The notes beneath the pieces are model-generated. The model saw nothing but the letters and a program-made list of their open reading frames with translations. It was not told where the DNA came from and ran no database searches. This document shows positions 9,627 through 19,520 of a stretch of 64,000 nt of DNA, in pieces; position 1 is the first letter of the stretch; each line of letters starts with the position of its first letter. Both the position numbers and the translations under genes were made by a program. The DNA is from Hyphomicrobiales bacterium (GTDB taxonomy: Bacteria; Pseudomonadota; Alphaproteobacteria; Rhizobiales; Rhizobiaceae): assembly GCA_900472605.1 (NCBI GenBank), contig UCJD01000020.1, positions 1 through 64,000 on the forward strand, written 5' to 3'.

Positions 9627-10817
9627 TTACTCCGGTGTCTTCGCGGGCTGCTGAGACGAACTCGCAGATGGTTCAGCAGGCTGCCAGACCTCAGGCGCAA
9701 CCTTCCCGCCGGGCTGGACTTTCTGGACGCCGTCGACGATCACGGTTTCTCCCTGCTTCAAGCCATCCTCGACGAGCCATTCGGAGCCCTGCGCCTGTCC
9801 AAGCTTGATCTTGCGAAGCTCCGCGACATTCTCGGCTCCCAGCACGTAGACCTGCGCCTGACCTGTATCATCCCGGATCACCGCACGCTGCGGAACGGTG
9901 ACGGCGTTGTGCCGGACAGCCTGCTCGATTCGCACGCGGACATACATGCCGGGCAGCAGGTCACTGGACTTGTTGGGGAATTCCGCCCGCAGCGTCACCT
10001 GGCCAGTGTTGGAATCGACGCTGGCGTTTGCGAACAGAAGCTTGCCGGGCTCGGCGTAGAGCGAGCCATCGTCAAAGACCAGTTCAACCCGCGCTTCGCC
10101 CGGGGCAGTGCTCGCCAGCGTTCCGGCAGCCACGGCTCTCTTCAGGTTCAGCAATTCCTGCGCTGATTGCGTGAAATCGGCATAGACCGGATCGACCTGC
10201 TGAATCAGCGCGAGGTTTGACGTTCCGTCGGCGGTCACCAGCGCGCCTTCGGTAACGAGAGCGGCACCGATCACGCCGGAGATCGGCGCACGAACCTCGG
10301 TGTATTCGAGATTGATCTTTGCCTCGTCCAGGCCCGCTTCGGCAGATGCGACATCGGCGCTTGCCTGAGCGAGATTGACGGCCGCGGTATCATAATCGAT
10401 ACCCGACGCGATATTGCGGTCACGAAGGCTCTTCTGGCGCTCGAGCTGCAGCCTCGCATTGTCCTCGATCGACTTGGCGCGCTGAAGGGCTGCTTCCGCG
10501 CTCGCCACGCGAACCTTGAACAGGCGTGGATCGATGCGATAAAGAACGTCGTCCTTCTTTACCGTTGCTCCCTGTTCGAAGACACGCTCCTGCAGAATGC
10601 CGGACACCCGCGCCCGCACCTCGGAAATACGGGTTGCGGCAATGCGGCCGGGAAGCTCGTTGACGACGGGCACATCCTTGCCCTTGAGTTCGATGACGGC
10701 AACCGCCGGCGGTGGCATCGCTGCTCCGTCTTGAGCCAACGCGGCTCCCGACGCGGTAATCAGAAAAGTGGTGGCAATCAGGCACAGCTTCAGGCGCGCC
10801 GCAATACTACGCTGCAT
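9627..10817 (-). CDS. RND efflux periplasmic adaptor (membrane fusion protein, AcrA family)
   Basis: 396 residues from the ATG at 10817, chosen because AAGGA lies 7 bases upstream and the signal peptide then begins properly (MQRSIAARLKLCLIATTF, cleavage after GAALA). An in-frame ATG at 10859 overlaps the tetR stop as ATGA and would add 14 residues, so translational coupling is possible. The protein has the paired lipoyl-like halves (SEVRARVSGILQERVFEQG; APISGVIGAALVTEG) flanking an alpha-hairpin (about 95-160), then beta-barrel and membrane-proximal domains. It bridges the permease encoded just downstream to an outer-membrane channel. Confidence 0.92.
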   Translation of the reverse strand: MQRSIAARLKLCLIATTFLITASGAALAQDGAAMPPPAVAVIELKGKDVPVVNELPGRIAATRISEVRARVSGILQERVFEQGATVKKDDVLYRIDPRLFKVRVASAEAALQRAKSIEDNARLQLERQKSLRDRNIASGIDYDTAAVNLAQASADVASAEAGLDEAKINLEYTEVRAPISGVIGAALVTEGALVTADGTSNLALIQQVDPVYADFTQSAQELLNLKRAVAAGTLASTAPGEARVELVFDDGSLYAEPGKLLFANASVDSNTGQVTLRAEFPNKSSDLLPGMYVRVRIEQAVRHNAVTVPQRAVIRDDTGQAQVYVLGAENVAELRKIKLGQAQGSEWLVEDGLKQGETVIVDGVQKVQPGGKVAPEVWQPAEPSASSSQQPAKTPE

Positions 10818-10855
10818 TCCATATTCCTTCTTGAATTGCATCGCCCTGGGGCGCG

Positions 10856-11413
10856 TCATGTCTTGTCGACGTAAGAGAGATAGATTGACCGTATGCCGTC
10901 GAGAATCTCACGCCGCTCCACCTCCGGCCACGTATGAAATGTAAAGAGTTCGGTGCAGAAGAACCCCGTGAGCGCGAGGTAGGCCATGAGCGCTGCCTTC
11001 GGCCTTGCGCCTTCCGCCATCTTTCTCAGATCGAGATCGCACCACTCCCGCATCGTCTCCTGAATCTTGTCGCCACTTGCCATCGACGCACTAACCGCCA
11101 TCGCGACGGCGCGGTCGGTATCATCAAGGGTGATCTCAGCGGACGCGATGCGACCGAAGAGCTCCGGATGCGGCGTATCCTTGGCTGCCTGCACGCATTC
11201 CTCGACATGCGCGATATCAACCTTGAATTTGCGGTCGACAAGCGCCTCAAGCAATCCGCTCTTCGATTTGTGGTCGTAAACCACGCGTGCCTTGCTGACC
11301 CCAGCCTCCCGTGCAACCGCATCGATCGACAGCCCAGCTGCACCGAGGCGGACAACCACGCGCTCAGCGGCATCGAGGATGTCGTCTTCGGCAATTTTTC
11401 TCGTACGACCCAT
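10856..11413 (-). CDS. TetR family transcriptional regulator of the RND pump
   Basis: 185 residues. The N-terminal HTH (about 10-55; LSIDAVAREAGVSKARVVY) is TetR-like. The C-terminal part resembles the TetR_C ligand domain. It is the first gene of the operon, followed directly by adaptor and permease, so it is probably an autoregulating repressor of the pump. The operator is expected in the 112-bp gap 11414-11525; an AT-rich stretch around 11430-11460 is a candidate, but I see no clean palindrome. Confidence 0.88.
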   Translation of the reverse strand: MGRTRKIAEDDILDAAERVVVRLGAAGLSIDAVAREAGVSKARVVYDHKSKSGLLEALVDRKFKVDIAHVEECVQAAKDTPHPELFGRIASAEITLDDTDRAVAMAVSASMASGDKIQETMREWCDLDLRKMAEGARPKAALMAYLALTGFFCTELFTFHTWPEVERREILDGIRSIYLSYVDKT

Positions 11414-11525
11414 CGAACGCTCCTGTTCGGCGATTTATTTACGAACGGTCGGCTTTAAATGCAAGCGCAAAATTGCTGCAACGCAAACTCCGCGTCTCGA
11501 TATGCCGCGTTACCCGCAAGCGGCG

Positions 11526-12566
11526 CTAAAAGCTGGTGATAACCGCGATACCGGGCGTCTCAGCCCTATCCATTGTCATCAGTTCAGGAATCGCCTCAGC
11601 AAGCCCTATCCTCTTCGAGATAAGCTGCTGGGGTTTCATCTTGCCCGACGTGATCATTGTCAGCATGGCGTCGTATCGCCAGGCCTGCATGCCATGGCTG
11701 CCATAGATCTCGAGCTCATGGCCTATCACTTGCGCCATAGGTATTTGTGGCGTCGCGTGTGCGCCGAGCATTAGACCGACCTGTACATGGCGACCGCGGC
11801 GGCGGAGGTTGCTGATCGAGTTGAAGCAGGTGGTCGGGTGACCGAGCGCGTCGATCGAGACATGCGCGCCGCCCTTGGTGATGTCGCGAACGGCCTCGAC
11901 CACATCCGGGACACTGCCAGCGTTAATGGTCGCAACCGCGCCGCATTGACGGGCGAGCGCCAGCTTGTCCTCAGTCAGGTCGATACCGATGACATTGGCG
12001 CCGAGCGCCGTGGCGATCATGATGGCCGACAGACCAACGCCGCCGCAGCCATGTACCGCCACCCAATCGCCGGGGCCGGTACGAGCCTGATCGGCCACGG
12101 CGCGGAAGGAGGTGGCGAACCGGCAGCCGAGGCTGGCGGCCGTTGCGTCGTCAATCTCCTCCGGCAGGGTAACGAGGTTGGTTTCGGCATAGTCGATCGC
12201 CACATATTCGGCGAACGAACCCCAATGGGTGAAACCGGGCTGGAACTGGCTGGGGCAGACCTGCTGGTTGCCGGAATGGCATTCCGCACAATGGCCGCAG
12301 CCCGAGACGAAGGGCACGGTGACACGATCACCGACCTTGAAGCGCATCACGCCCTTGCCTGTTGCCACCACCTTGCCGGCCAGTTCATGGCCGGGCACAT
12401 GTGGCAGCTGGATATCCGGATCGTGCCCCTTCCAGCCATGCCAATCGCTGCGGCATAGCCCGGTCGCACCGACCTTGATCACCACGCCGTCGAACGTCGG
12501 CTCCGGCTCGGGAAGCGTCCTGATCTCCGGCGTCTGTTCGAATGCTTCATAGTACATGGCTTTCAT
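11526..12566 (-). CDS. Zinc-dependent alcohol dehydrogenase (medium-chain dehydrogenase/reductase)
   Basis: 346 residues. Catalytic zinc ligands are C38 ([10 protein letters not shown]) and H60-E61 (PGHELAG). The structural zinc lobe has C90, C93, C96 and C104 ([17 protein letters not shown]). A Rossmann fold follows ([15 protein letters not shown]), then D in [10 protein letters not shown], which favours NAD(H). This subgroup oxidises primary alcohols or polyols; the exact substrate is unknown. It stands alone between the tetR operon and the antiporter, all on the minus strand. It belongs to the Pfam family (PF00107) that includes an Agrobacterium altritol dehydrogenase, but it is 25 kb from the tagatose cluster and I do not assign that role. 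Confidence 0.88.
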   Translation of the reverse strand: MKAMYYEAFEQTPEIRTLPEPEPTFDGVVIKVGATGLCRSDWHGWKGHDPDIQLPHVPGHELAGKVVATGKGVMRFKVGDRVTVPFVSGCGHCAECHSGNQQVCPSQFQPGFTHWGSFAEYVAIDYAETNLVTLPEEIDDATAASLGCRFATSFRAVADQARTGPGDWVAVHGCGGVGLSAIMIATALGANVIGIDLTEDKLALARQCGAVATINAGSVPDVVEAVRDITKGGAHVSIDALGHPTTCFNSISNLRRRGRHVQVGLMLGAHATPQIPMAQVIGHELEIYGSHGMQAWRYDAMLTMITSGKMKPQQLISKRIGLAEAIPELMTMDRAETPGIAVITSF

Positions 12567-12712
12567 AATGCATTCCCTCGGACTTCATAATATTCACCCG
12601 ATTTTACAGAGACATCGGGGAGGAGGATCGCTTCGCACGCTATTACAAATGTTGTCTTTCACAAAGCCTGCCTGGGCCTGAGGGCGCATGGTTGACCCCG
12701 ACGGCACGCATC

Positions 12713-14296
12713 TCAAGCCTTTGCGGAGATCGAACTCAGTTCCTCCAGATCGAGATCGCGTTCGAGCTCGCGGAGGGTTTCATCATCGATCTCACCGGCG
12801 CGATGAAGGCGAATAAGCTCCCTGCGGCCTGCCGCGATGGCCTCAAGGACAACGTCGAAATGTGCCTGAAGCATCGGCGCGTAGTTTTCGGTACGCTCCG
12901 CGTAGTCGATGATGGCCGTAGCTCGGTGTTCGTATCGCTTCAGCAGTTGCGGATGGATCAACGTGCCAGCCGCGTCGTAGGCAAGGTCCTGAACTGTCGA
13001 GAATTGCACCTGCGCCATCGCGGCTTCCGCCTGGCTCATGGTCATGGGGGCACGCTCTATTTCGGCCTCCCCCAGTCCCGCCCATGCGATCACCCTGCCG
13101 AGCGTCGTCCCTTGGATCAGCACCGTGCCGGCGATCACGACGAAAGCTGTGATTAGAATGAAGTCTCGCTCTGGAAAGTCTTCGGGCAAGCTCAGGGCGA
13201 GTGCGAGCGTGACGACACCACGAACTCCCGCCCAACCGAGCACCGTCGCGCCTCCGATGCCCAAGGGAATGGTCCTTGCGAGGCCGGCGGAATTGCACAG
13301 CCGGACGACGAGGTCAGAACCGAAAACCCAGATGAACCGCGCCAACACGAGCGCGAGGAGAACAATGACGGCGGGAAACGCCATGGATGCGGTCACCGCA
13401 CCGAAGCCGCCACCACGCTCGATCACGTCCCTCAGCGAAAGGCCGATCAAGATGAAGACCGCGGCCTCCATAAGGAAGATGACGACCGTCCAGAACGACG
13501 TGCCACGCATGCGTGTCGCAGCAGAGAGCACGGTGTGCTGATGCCAGGACGCGATCAGGCCCGTGGTGACCGTCGCAATGACGCCTGATACGTGGAGCTG
13601 CTCACCAAGAAGGTAGGCGACCCAGGACAGCAATGCCGTGGAGGCGATAATCAGGTAATCGTCTTGGAGTCGGCGAATGAGCTTCACCCAGATGGTGCCC
13701 ACGACGATACCGACAGCAGCGCCTCCAACAGCCAGCAGAGTGAATGTGCCGACAGCATCGAGTGTGCTGAAAGTCCCGGTTACAACCGTTGCCACAGCAA
13801 ACCGGAAGACAACCAGACCACTTGCGTCGTTGAGGAGGCTCTCCCCTTCGAGAAGTATCTGCAGACGCCGCGGCAACTTCACGCGCTCCAGCACCGCTCG
13901 CGCGGATACCGCGTCAGGTGGCGAAACAATCGCTCCCAGAGCGGCGCACGCAGCCCATGGAAGTGACGGCATCAGGAAATGGACGACGACGGCGATTATG
14001 GCGGTGGTGAAGAATACGGCGCCGATTGCAAGGGAGGCGATGCCGAGCATGTGACGACGCAGCCGCTCCACCGCAATGGACCAAGCACCGTCGAGCAGCA
14101 GAGGCGGGAGAAATATGACGAGCACAAGCTCCGGATCGACCGTGATCGCGGGCAGGCCGGGAAGGAAGGCCAGAAGCGCACCACCAGAAAGAAGCGCAAC
14201 GGACGGTGGCAGTCCTAACCGATGCGCAAGGTAATGAAGCGCGATGATCGCCACGAACATCGCGATCACAAGTTCAAAGAGGTGCTTGCTGTCCAT
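12713..14296 (-). CDS. Na+/H+ antiporter, CPA1 (NhaP-like) family
   Basis: 527 residues from the ATG at 14296, which has GGGGAGA 3-4 bases upstream; an upstream start at 14347 would add a polar 17-residue extension. About 12 membrane segments precede a charged C-terminal cytoplasmic tail (about 410-527). Ion-site motifs are visible: GAIVSPPDAVSARAVLERV and LLEGESLLNDASGLVVF. Its role would be electroneutral sodium (or potassium)/proton exchange for pH and salt homeostasis. It has no co-oriented partner gene nearby. Confidence 0.9.
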   Translation of the reverse strand: MDSKHLFELVIAMFVAIIALHYLAHRLGLPPSVALLSGGALLAFLPGLPAITVDPELVLVIFLPPLLLDGAWSIAVERLRRHMLGIASLAIGAVFFTTAIIAVVVHFLMPSLPWAACAALGAIVSPPDAVSARAVLERVKLPRRLQILLEGESLLNDASGLVVFRFAVATVVTGTFSTLDAVGTFTLLAVGGAAVGIVVGTIWVKLIRRLQDDYLIIASTALLSWVAYLLGEQLHVSGVIATVTTGLIASWHQHTVLSAATRMRGTSFWTVVIFLMEAAVFILIGLSLRDVIERGGGFGAVTASMAFPAVIVLLALVLARFIWVFGSDLVVRLCNSAGLARTIPLGIGGATVLGWAGVRGVVTLALALSLPEDFPERDFILITAFVVIAGTVLIQGTTLGRVIAWAGLGEAEIERAPMTMSQAEAAMAQVQFSTVQDLAYDAAGTLIHPQLLKRYEHRATAIIDYAERTENYAPMLQAHFDVVLEAIAAGRRELIRLHRAGEIDDETLRELERDLDLEELSSISAKA

Positions 14297-14469
14297 TGGT
14301 CTCCCCGCCCGAAACGATTGTCCGAGTTGTCTAGAATCGGCCGGCACCCGTTGAGCCGCTCGCTCAAATGCAGGCGCGACCTGTCCTACAGCTCCACACA
14401 GTTAACCGCATTGGAAATGGCCTGCCAATACTCGATGAAAGCACAAGATTTCCGCCTTCAATCGCGTCT

Positions 14470-15141
14470 TCAGGTGCTCCGCCTGACATGCTGAAAAGCC
14501 GCGAGAACGGATCGCTCCGAGCGCACGAGATAGGCGTCCAGTTGCTTCGACGCAGCGTCAGTGTCGCCGGCCTCCAACGACGCGAGAATCTCTCCGTTCA
14601 ATGCAATGTAGGGGGCATGGAGATGGGCGGTGTCCTCGAACTGAGCGAACACCAATCGAAGTTCCGCCAGGACAAGTTCAAAGCACGCGCTTAATCGTGG
14701 GCTATCGCATAGCTCCACCATCGAACGATGAAACTCCATGTTGATCGTGCCCACGCTTCGCCAGTCGCCGGCGTCTCGCGAGGCCTCGGCTCGGGCCAGG
14801 AGCTCCCTCATGCGCCCCAATGCGGGGTGCGTGGCAAGAGCGGCACGAACAGCACCTTTCTGGATGACATGCCTCACCCTGTAGATATCCACGACCGATG
14901 CCTCGCCCGGCGTTGCGACAAAAACCCCGCGGTTGGGTATGTGCACCAGCAGATTCTGGCTCGTCAGCAGCCGGAATATTTCGCGTAGCGTGTTGCGCGA
15001 GATACCGAAGTGGCTAGCGATCTGCTGTTCGGAAAGCTTTGCGCCCGGCGCGAGTTCACCGGAGATCAGCATGCCGCGGATTCTTCCGGCAATCTGCGCC
15101 GTCAGCGGCTCGTCTTCCATCTCACCAATCGCAGCACACAT
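14470..15141 (-). CDS. GntR family regulator (FCD subfamily), divergent from pxpA
   Basis: 223 residues from the ATG at 15141 with AAGGG 8 bases upstream; in-frame GTG and TTG codons lie just before it. An N-terminal winged HTH contains HFGISRNTLREIFRLL, and the C-terminal all-helical FCD domain has the metal-type histidines (MEFHRSMVELCDSPRL, HAPYIALN). It is transcribed away from pxpA across a 180-bp gap that holds two copies of the motif ATTGTTCAAYAAW. It shares the recognition-helix sequence SRNTLRE with the GntR at 22297, so the two probably bind the same operator. Effector unknown; 5-oxoproline or the true substrate of the adjacent enzymes is a reasonable guess. Confidence 0.9.
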   Translation of the reverse strand: MCAAIGEMEDEPLTAQIAGRIRGMLISGELAPGAKLSEQQIASHFGISRNTLREIFRLLTSQNLLVHIPNRGVFVATPGEASVVDIYRVRHVIQKGAVRAALATHPALGRMRELLARAEASRDAGDWRSVGTINMEFHRSMVELCDSPRLSACFELVLAELRLVFAQFEDTAHLHAPYIALNGEILASLEAGDTDAASKQLDAYLVRSERSVLAAFQHVRRST

Positions 15142-15250
15142 CACCAACGCCCTTTTTCCATTTGTTCAAGACACCATATCGAAACGCAGCGCATAAGAGG
15201 CGGATATGGCGCCTGCTCCAGACGCACGTTCAAAAATTTGCCTGCGAGAT

Positions 15251-15285
15251 ATTGTTCAACAATAAATATTCCTTTATTGAACAAT
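15251..15285. promoter_or_regulatory. Two operator copies (ATTGTTCAAYAAW) between gntR and pxpA
   Basis: ATTGTTCAACAAT at 15251-15263 is a perfect 6-1-6 palindrome. A second copy, ATTGTTCAATAAA, is on the minus strand at 15273-15285. Their centres are 22 bp apart, two helical turns, so two dimers could bind on one face. They lie 37-70 bp upstream of pxpA and about 110-130 bp upstream of the divergent gntR start. Confidence 0.7.
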
Positions 15286-15321
15286 AATCCGTGAGATCGG
15301 TATTTTCAATGGAGATGGAAC

Positions 15322-16092
15322 ATGGCGGCAATCGATCTGAACAGCGATCTCGGTGAGGGCTTCGGCCCATGGCCGATGGGTGACGACGCCGCGATGCTGG
15401 CGACGGTGACCAGCGCCAATATCGCCTGCGGCTTTCACGCCGGCGATCCCTCGGGAATCCTGACGGTGCTCAGGGAAGCAACGCGGCGGGGCGTGGCCGT
15501 CGGCGCCCATATCGGTTACCGCGATCTGGTCGGCTTCGGCCGCCGCAACATGGATCCATCGAGCGCCGAACTCGTTGGCGATACGATCTACCAAATCGGC
15601 GCCCTGCAGGGGCTGGCGAAAGCGGCGGGAACGAAGGTGCGCTACGTGAAGCCGCATGGCGCGCTCTACAACACCATCGCCCATGACGCCCGTCAGGCCG
15701 CCGACGTCATCGAAGGCATCAAGTCCGTTGATCCGAGCCTCGTGCTTATGGCACTGGCCGGCGCGCCGATCGTAGCACAGGCCCGCGAAGCCGGGCTGAC
15801 CGTCGTTTGCGAAGCCTTCGCCGACCGCGCCTATAACGTCGACGGCAGCCTCGTCAGCCGCCGGCTTCCCGGCTCGGTGATCCACGATCCTGAGGCCGTT
15901 GCCGAGCGCATGCTGCGCATGGTGAACGAGCAGCGCGTGGTGGCGATCAACGGAAGCGAGATTGCGCTCGATGCGCAGTCGATCTGCATTCATGGCGACA
16001 CGCCGGCCGCGGTCGCGATCGCACGCACGCTCCGGCAGACGCTGGAAGCCCGTGGCGTCGAACTCAAGTCCTTCGTCGATATGTCGTCATGA
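15322..16092 (+). CDS. pxpA: LamB/YcsF family protein, 5-oxoprolinase subunit A
   Basis: 256 residues, full length. Family motifs are all present: [11 protein letters not shown] near the N-terminus, [28 protein letters not shown] and KPHGALYN. In the PxpABC enzyme this subunit acts with PxpB and PxpC in ATP-dependent opening of 5-oxoproline to glutamate. It overlaps the next gene by ATGA, and a biotin carboxylase follows in the same operon, so the substrate may be 5-oxoproline or another lactam/amide. SD GGAG lies ahead of the ATG. Confidence 0.9.
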   Translation: MAAIDLNSDLGEGFGPWPMGDDAAMLATVTSANIACGFHAGDPSGILTVLREATRRGVAVGAHIGYRDLVGFGRRNMDPSSAELVGDTIYQIGALQGLAKAAGTKVRYVKPHGALYNTIAHDARQAADVIEGIKSVDPSLVLMALAGAPIVAQAREAGLTVVCEAFADRAYNVDGSLVSRRLPGSVIHDPEAVAERMLRMVNEQRVVAINGSEIALDAQSICIHGDTPAAVAIARTLRQTLEARGVELKSFVDMSS

Positions 16093-17720
16093 GCGAGCGC
16101 CTGCGTTTCCTGCCCTCCGGCAGCGACAGTTTCCTCGTCGAACTCGATGATCTCGCAGCCACCCTGACCGTGCTCGACACCCTCCTGGCAGCAAAGCTCG
16201 AAGGTGTGCGCGAAGTCATCCCGGGCGCGCGCACTGTCATGGTGCGCTTCGATCCGTGCCTGACGAGCGCGGCAGGGCTGTACGACAAGATCGCCGCACT
16301 CGACCTCTCGACGCGCTCCTCCCGGGGCGGCGAACTCTACGAGATCCCAGTCGCCTATGATGGCGAAGACCTTGGCGATGTCGCCGAAATGCTTGGCTGC
16401 ACCATTCAAGAGGTCATCCAGCGCCACACCGAGGCGACCTACACCGTCGCGTTCACCGGCTTTGCCCCCGGCTTCGCATACATGACCTCAGACGATCCCC
16501 GTTTCGACGTGCCGCGCCGAAAGAGCCCAAGGGTGAAAATTCCCGCCGGCTCGGTCGCCATCGCCGGCAAATTCGGCGGTATCTATCCGTCAGACAGCCC
16601 CGGCGGCTGGCAGCTGCTCGGCAAGACGCCGCTCGCGATGTGGGACACGACACGGGAACGCGCCGCGCTACTGGCGCCCGGCGACCGCGTTCGTTTTCGC
16701 GACATCGCCAAGAGCGCTGTCGTCCCGGTGTCAGCGCCCAAGCTGTTCGTCGATGAGGTTTCACCACAGAAGGCCGGATTGCTCGTCACCCGCGCGGATC
16801 GTCCGGCGCTGTTCCAGGACCTCGGCCGACCAGGCCTTGCAAGCCAGGGCGTCTCGGAATCCGGCGTGCTTGATCGCACGGCCATGATCGCGGCCAATCG
16901 CTGTCTCGGAAATCCGCGCGATGCCGCCGTGGTCGAAGTGCTCTTCGGGGGCTTTGCCTTCAAGGCCGATCGACCGATCACCGTCGCCGTAACCGGCGCC
17001 CCCTGCCCGCTGACGATCCGCACGGCGGCTGGCGGCGAGAGCAGCGCAAGTTTCGCAAGCCCGATTGCCCTTGATGCCGACGACGAACTGGTGCTCGGCA
17101 TTCCCCCCGAGGGCATGATGAGCTACCTCGCACTGCGTGGCGGCTTCGAGGTCCAAAAGGTTCTCGGCTCGGTGGCCACAGACACGCTTGCCAAGGTCGG
17201 CCCGGCGCCGATCGCAGCCGGCGATGTCCTTGTGCCCGCCGAGCGGCGAGCGCTCGCGGTCGCGCAAGCCGAAGCCGAACAGCGGCGCCTGCCGCGCGCC
17301 GGTGACGTCGTCACGCTCGATATCGTGCTTGGCCCGCGCACGGACTGGTTCACGCAACAGGGCGTCGCGACGCTGACCTCGCAGGAATGGAACGTGACGC
17401 CAGAATCCAGCCGCGTCGGCATGCGGCTTTCCGGCAAGGATGCCATCGCGCGTTCCGACAATGCGGAGCTCCCGTCTGAAGGCACCGCGCTTGGCGCGAT
17501 CCAGGTGCCGCATAGCGGGCAGCCGGTGCTCTTCCTTGCCGATCACCCCTTGACGGGCGGCTACCCCGTCATTGGCGTGGTCGCCAGCCACCATCTCGAC
17601 CTCGCCGGCCAGATCCCGATCGGCGCCCGTATCCGTTTCAATCCGATCTCCGCCTTCGAGCCACGCGAGGTCATCGCCGGCGCGGATGCTGCCTCGGCAC
17701 AGAGCCAGACAGGACACTGA
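16089..17720 (+). CDS. pxpBC: Fused 5-oxoprolinase subunits B and C (KipI-KipA; urea-carboxylase CT-like)
   Basis: 543 residues. Residues 1 to about 222 are PxpB/KipI (CT_C_D, formerly AHS1): [11 protein letters not shown] at 122-132 and [16 protein letters not shown] with [12 protein letters not shown] at 152-181. Residues about 230-535 are PxpC/KipA (CT_A_B, formerly AHS2): [35 protein letters not shown], and near the end [14 protein letters not shown]. These two domains are usually separate genes; fusion guarantees equal amounts. The same pair forms the carboxyltransferase of urea carboxylase, which matters because a biotin carboxylase-BCCP gene follows 4 bp downstream. The start overlaps the pxpA stop. 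Confidence 0.92.
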   Translation: MSERLRFLPSGSDSFLVELDDLAATLTVLDTLLAAKLEGVREVIPGARTVMVRFDPCLTSAAGLYDKIAALDLSTRSSRGGELYEIPVAYDGEDLGDVAEMLGCTIQEVIQRHTEATYTVAFTGFAPGFAYMTSDDPRFDVPRRKSPRVKIPAGSVAIAGKFGGIYPSDSPGGWQLLGKTPLAMWDTTRERAALLAPGDRVRFRDIAKSAVVPVSAPKLFVDEVSPQKAGLLVTRADRPALFQDLGRPGLASQGVSESGVLDRTAMIAANRCLGNPRDAAVVEVLFGGFAFKADRPITVAVTGAPCPLTIRTAAGGESSASFASPIALDADDELVLGIPPEGMMSYLALRGGFEVQKVLGSVATDTLAKVGPAPIAAGDVLVPAERRALAVAQAEAEQRRLPRAGDVVTLDIVLGPRTDWFTQQGVATLTSQEWNVTPESSRVGMRLSGKDAIARSDNAELPSEGTALGAIQVPHSGQPVLFLADHPLTGGYPVIGVVASHHLDLAGQIPIGARIRFNPISAFEPREVIAGADAASAQSQTGH

Positions 17721-17724
17721 TTTC

Positions 17725-19437
17725 ATGAAAAAGCTGCTCATTGCCAATCGCGGCGAAATCGCCATCCGCATCACCCGCGCCGCCCGCGACTATGGTGTCG
17801 CCTCCGTTGCGATCTATTCGGATGCCGACGCCAACTCGCTGCATGCCGAACTTGCCGACGAAGCCTATGGCCTCGGCGCCGGGCGCCCTGCAGACACCTA
17901 TCTGAACATCGAGAAGATCCTCGAAATCGCAAAACGCGCCGGCGCCGACGCCGTGCACCCGGGCTATGGCTTCCTCTCGGAACGCGCCGAATTCGCGCAG
18001 GCGGTCATCGACGCCGGCCTGATCTGGGTCGGTCCCGCGCCTGATGTTATCAGGGCGCTCGGCGACAAGGTCGAAGCGCGACGCATTGCCGAAAGCGTCG
18101 GCGCCCCGCTGGTGAAGGGCTCCGACGGCTCGCTGGCCTCGGCAGCCGAAGCCGTTGCATTCGCCCGCGAGGCCGGATTGCCGCTGGCGATCAAGGCCGC
18201 ATTCGGCGGCGGGGGGCGCGGCATGAAGGTGGCGCACAATATCGACGAAGTCGGCGAGCTCTTCGATTCCGCCGTTCGCGAGGCCGTCGAGGCCTTCGGC
18301 CGTGGCGAATGCTACGCCGAGCAATTCCTCGAAAAGCCGCGCCACATCGAAGCGCAGGTGATCGCCGACAGCCACGGCAATACTGTCGTCCTCGGCACCC
18401 GTGACTGCTCGCTGCAGCGCCGCAACCAGAAACTCGTCGAAGAGGCGCCTGCTCAGTTCATCACCGAGGATCAGCGCCAGCGCATCCATGATGCCGCCCG
18501 CGCGATCTGCGCCAAGGCTGGCTACACCGGTGCCGGCACGGTTGAGTTCCTGCTCTCGGAGAACGGCACGATCTCCTTCCTCGAGGTCAACACGCGCTTG
18601 CAGGTCGAGCATCCGGTGACCGAGGAGACCACCGGCATCGATATCGTCATTGAGCAGTTGCGGATCGCCGATGGCGAACCGCTGTCGGTGACGGATACGC
18701 CGAAGCCGCGCGGCCACGCCTTCGAGTTCCGTATTAATGCGGAAGATCCCGGCCGCGGCTTCCTGCCGACGCCAGGCCTGATCACCCGCTTCCGCGCACC
18801 TTCCGGTCCCGGCATCCGTCTCGACACGGGCGTCGAAACCGGCTCGGAAATCCCCGGCCTCTACGATTCCATGATGGCGAAGCTAATCGTCACGGGCGCC
18901 ACGCGTGAGGAAGCGCTTGCTCGCGCCTGCCGCGCTCTGACCGAGTTCCGGATCGAGGGCGTGGCGTCCGTTCTGCCCTTCCACCGCGCCGTTCTCGAGG
19001 AAAAGGACTTTACCGGCGAAGATGGTTTCAAGGTCTTCACCAACTGGATCGAGACCGAATTCCGTGGCGTCGCCTCGTCGCCGAGGATCGAGCCCGCCGA
19101 GGGCGGCCTGCTGCGCAGCTTCATCGAGATCGACGGCAAGCGCCACGAGATCGGCTTGCCGGCGGCACTGTTTTCCGGCCTCGCCGTCGCCCCGCAGACC
19201 GCAGCGCCGCAGGCATCCCAGAGCCATGAGGGCGCGGTTGTCGCGCCCATTCCGGGCACCTTCCGGCAGTGGCTGGTGGAAGACAATGCGACGGTTGCAG
19301 AAGGCGAGATCGTCGCCGTGATCGAGGCCATGAAGATGGAGACACGCGTCGCCGCGCCCAAGGCGGGCACGATCAAGCTCAGCGCCAAGGTAGGCGACAG
19401 CGTCGCGCTCGGCGCGGAGCTGGCGATCATCGCGTAA
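17725..19437 (+). CDS. Biotin carboxylase-BCCP fusion protein
   Basis: 570 residues from the ATG at 17725, 4 bp after pxpBC. Residues 1 to about 450 are a biotin carboxylase: [21 protein letters not shown], the glycine-rich ATP-grasp loop [12 protein letters not shown], and [15 protein letters not shown] biotinyl domain occupies about 495-570, with EAMKMET placing the biotinylated lysine at K537. The pair would charge biotin with CO2 using ATP. No acyl-CoA carboxyltransferase gene is present; the only carboxyltransferase-like partner is the KipI-KipA fusion upstream. Compared with acetyl-CoA carboxylase it is an AccC and a biotinyl domain in one chain, as in acyl-CoA and urea carboxylases. 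A strong terminator follows. Confidence 0.9.
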   Translation: MKKLLIANRGEIAIRITRAARDYGVASVAIYSDADANSLHAELADEAYGLGAGRPADTYLNIEKILEIAKRAGADAVHPGYGFLSERAEFAQAVIDAGLIWVGPAPDVIRALGDKVEARRIAESVGAPLVKGSDGSLASAAEAVAFAREAGLPLAIKAAFGGGGRGMKVAHNIDEVGELFDSAVREAVEAFGRGECYAEQFLEKPRHIEAQVIADSHGNTVVLGTRDCSLQRRNQKLVEEAPAQFITEDQRQRIHDAARAICAKAGYTGAGTVEFLLSENGTISFLEVNTRLQVEHPVTEETTGIDIVIEQLRIADGEPLSVTDTPKPRGHAFEFRINAEDPGRGFLPTPGLITRFRAPSGPGIRLDTGVETGSEIPGLYDSMMAKLIVTGATREEALARACRALTEFRIEGVASVLPFHRAVLEEKDFTGEDGFKVFTNWIETEFRGVASSPRIEPAEGGLLRSFIEIDGKRHEIGLPAALFSGLAVAPQTAAPQASQSHEGAVVAPIPGTFRQWLVEDNATVAEGEIVAVIEAMKMETRVAAPKAGTIKLSAKVGDSVALGAELAIIA

Positions 19438-19462
19438 TAGGAAGAGCAGAGCTCGAAGCGGG

Positions 19463-19499
19463 AAAGCCGGCGGGTCTTGCGATCCGCCGGCTTTCTTTT
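19463..19499 (+). terminator. Rho-independent terminator after the pxp/biotin carboxylase operon
   Basis: AAAGCCGGCGG at 19463-19473 pairs perfectly with CCGCCGGCTTT at 19484-19494 around a 10-base loop, followed by a T-rich run to 19499. It sits 26 bp after the stop and closes the plus-strand operon. The A-rich left arm could also serve the convergent transporter operon. Confidence 0.85.
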
Positions 19500-19520
19500 G
19501 TTCGGGTGATAGAAGAGCGA

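Noticed and set aside
11526-12566. Zinc alcohol dehydrogenase as the missing polyol dehydrogenase of the tagatose cluster
   Set aside because: Same Pfam family, but 25 kb away and not co-oriented with it; family membership alone is not enough to assign the function.
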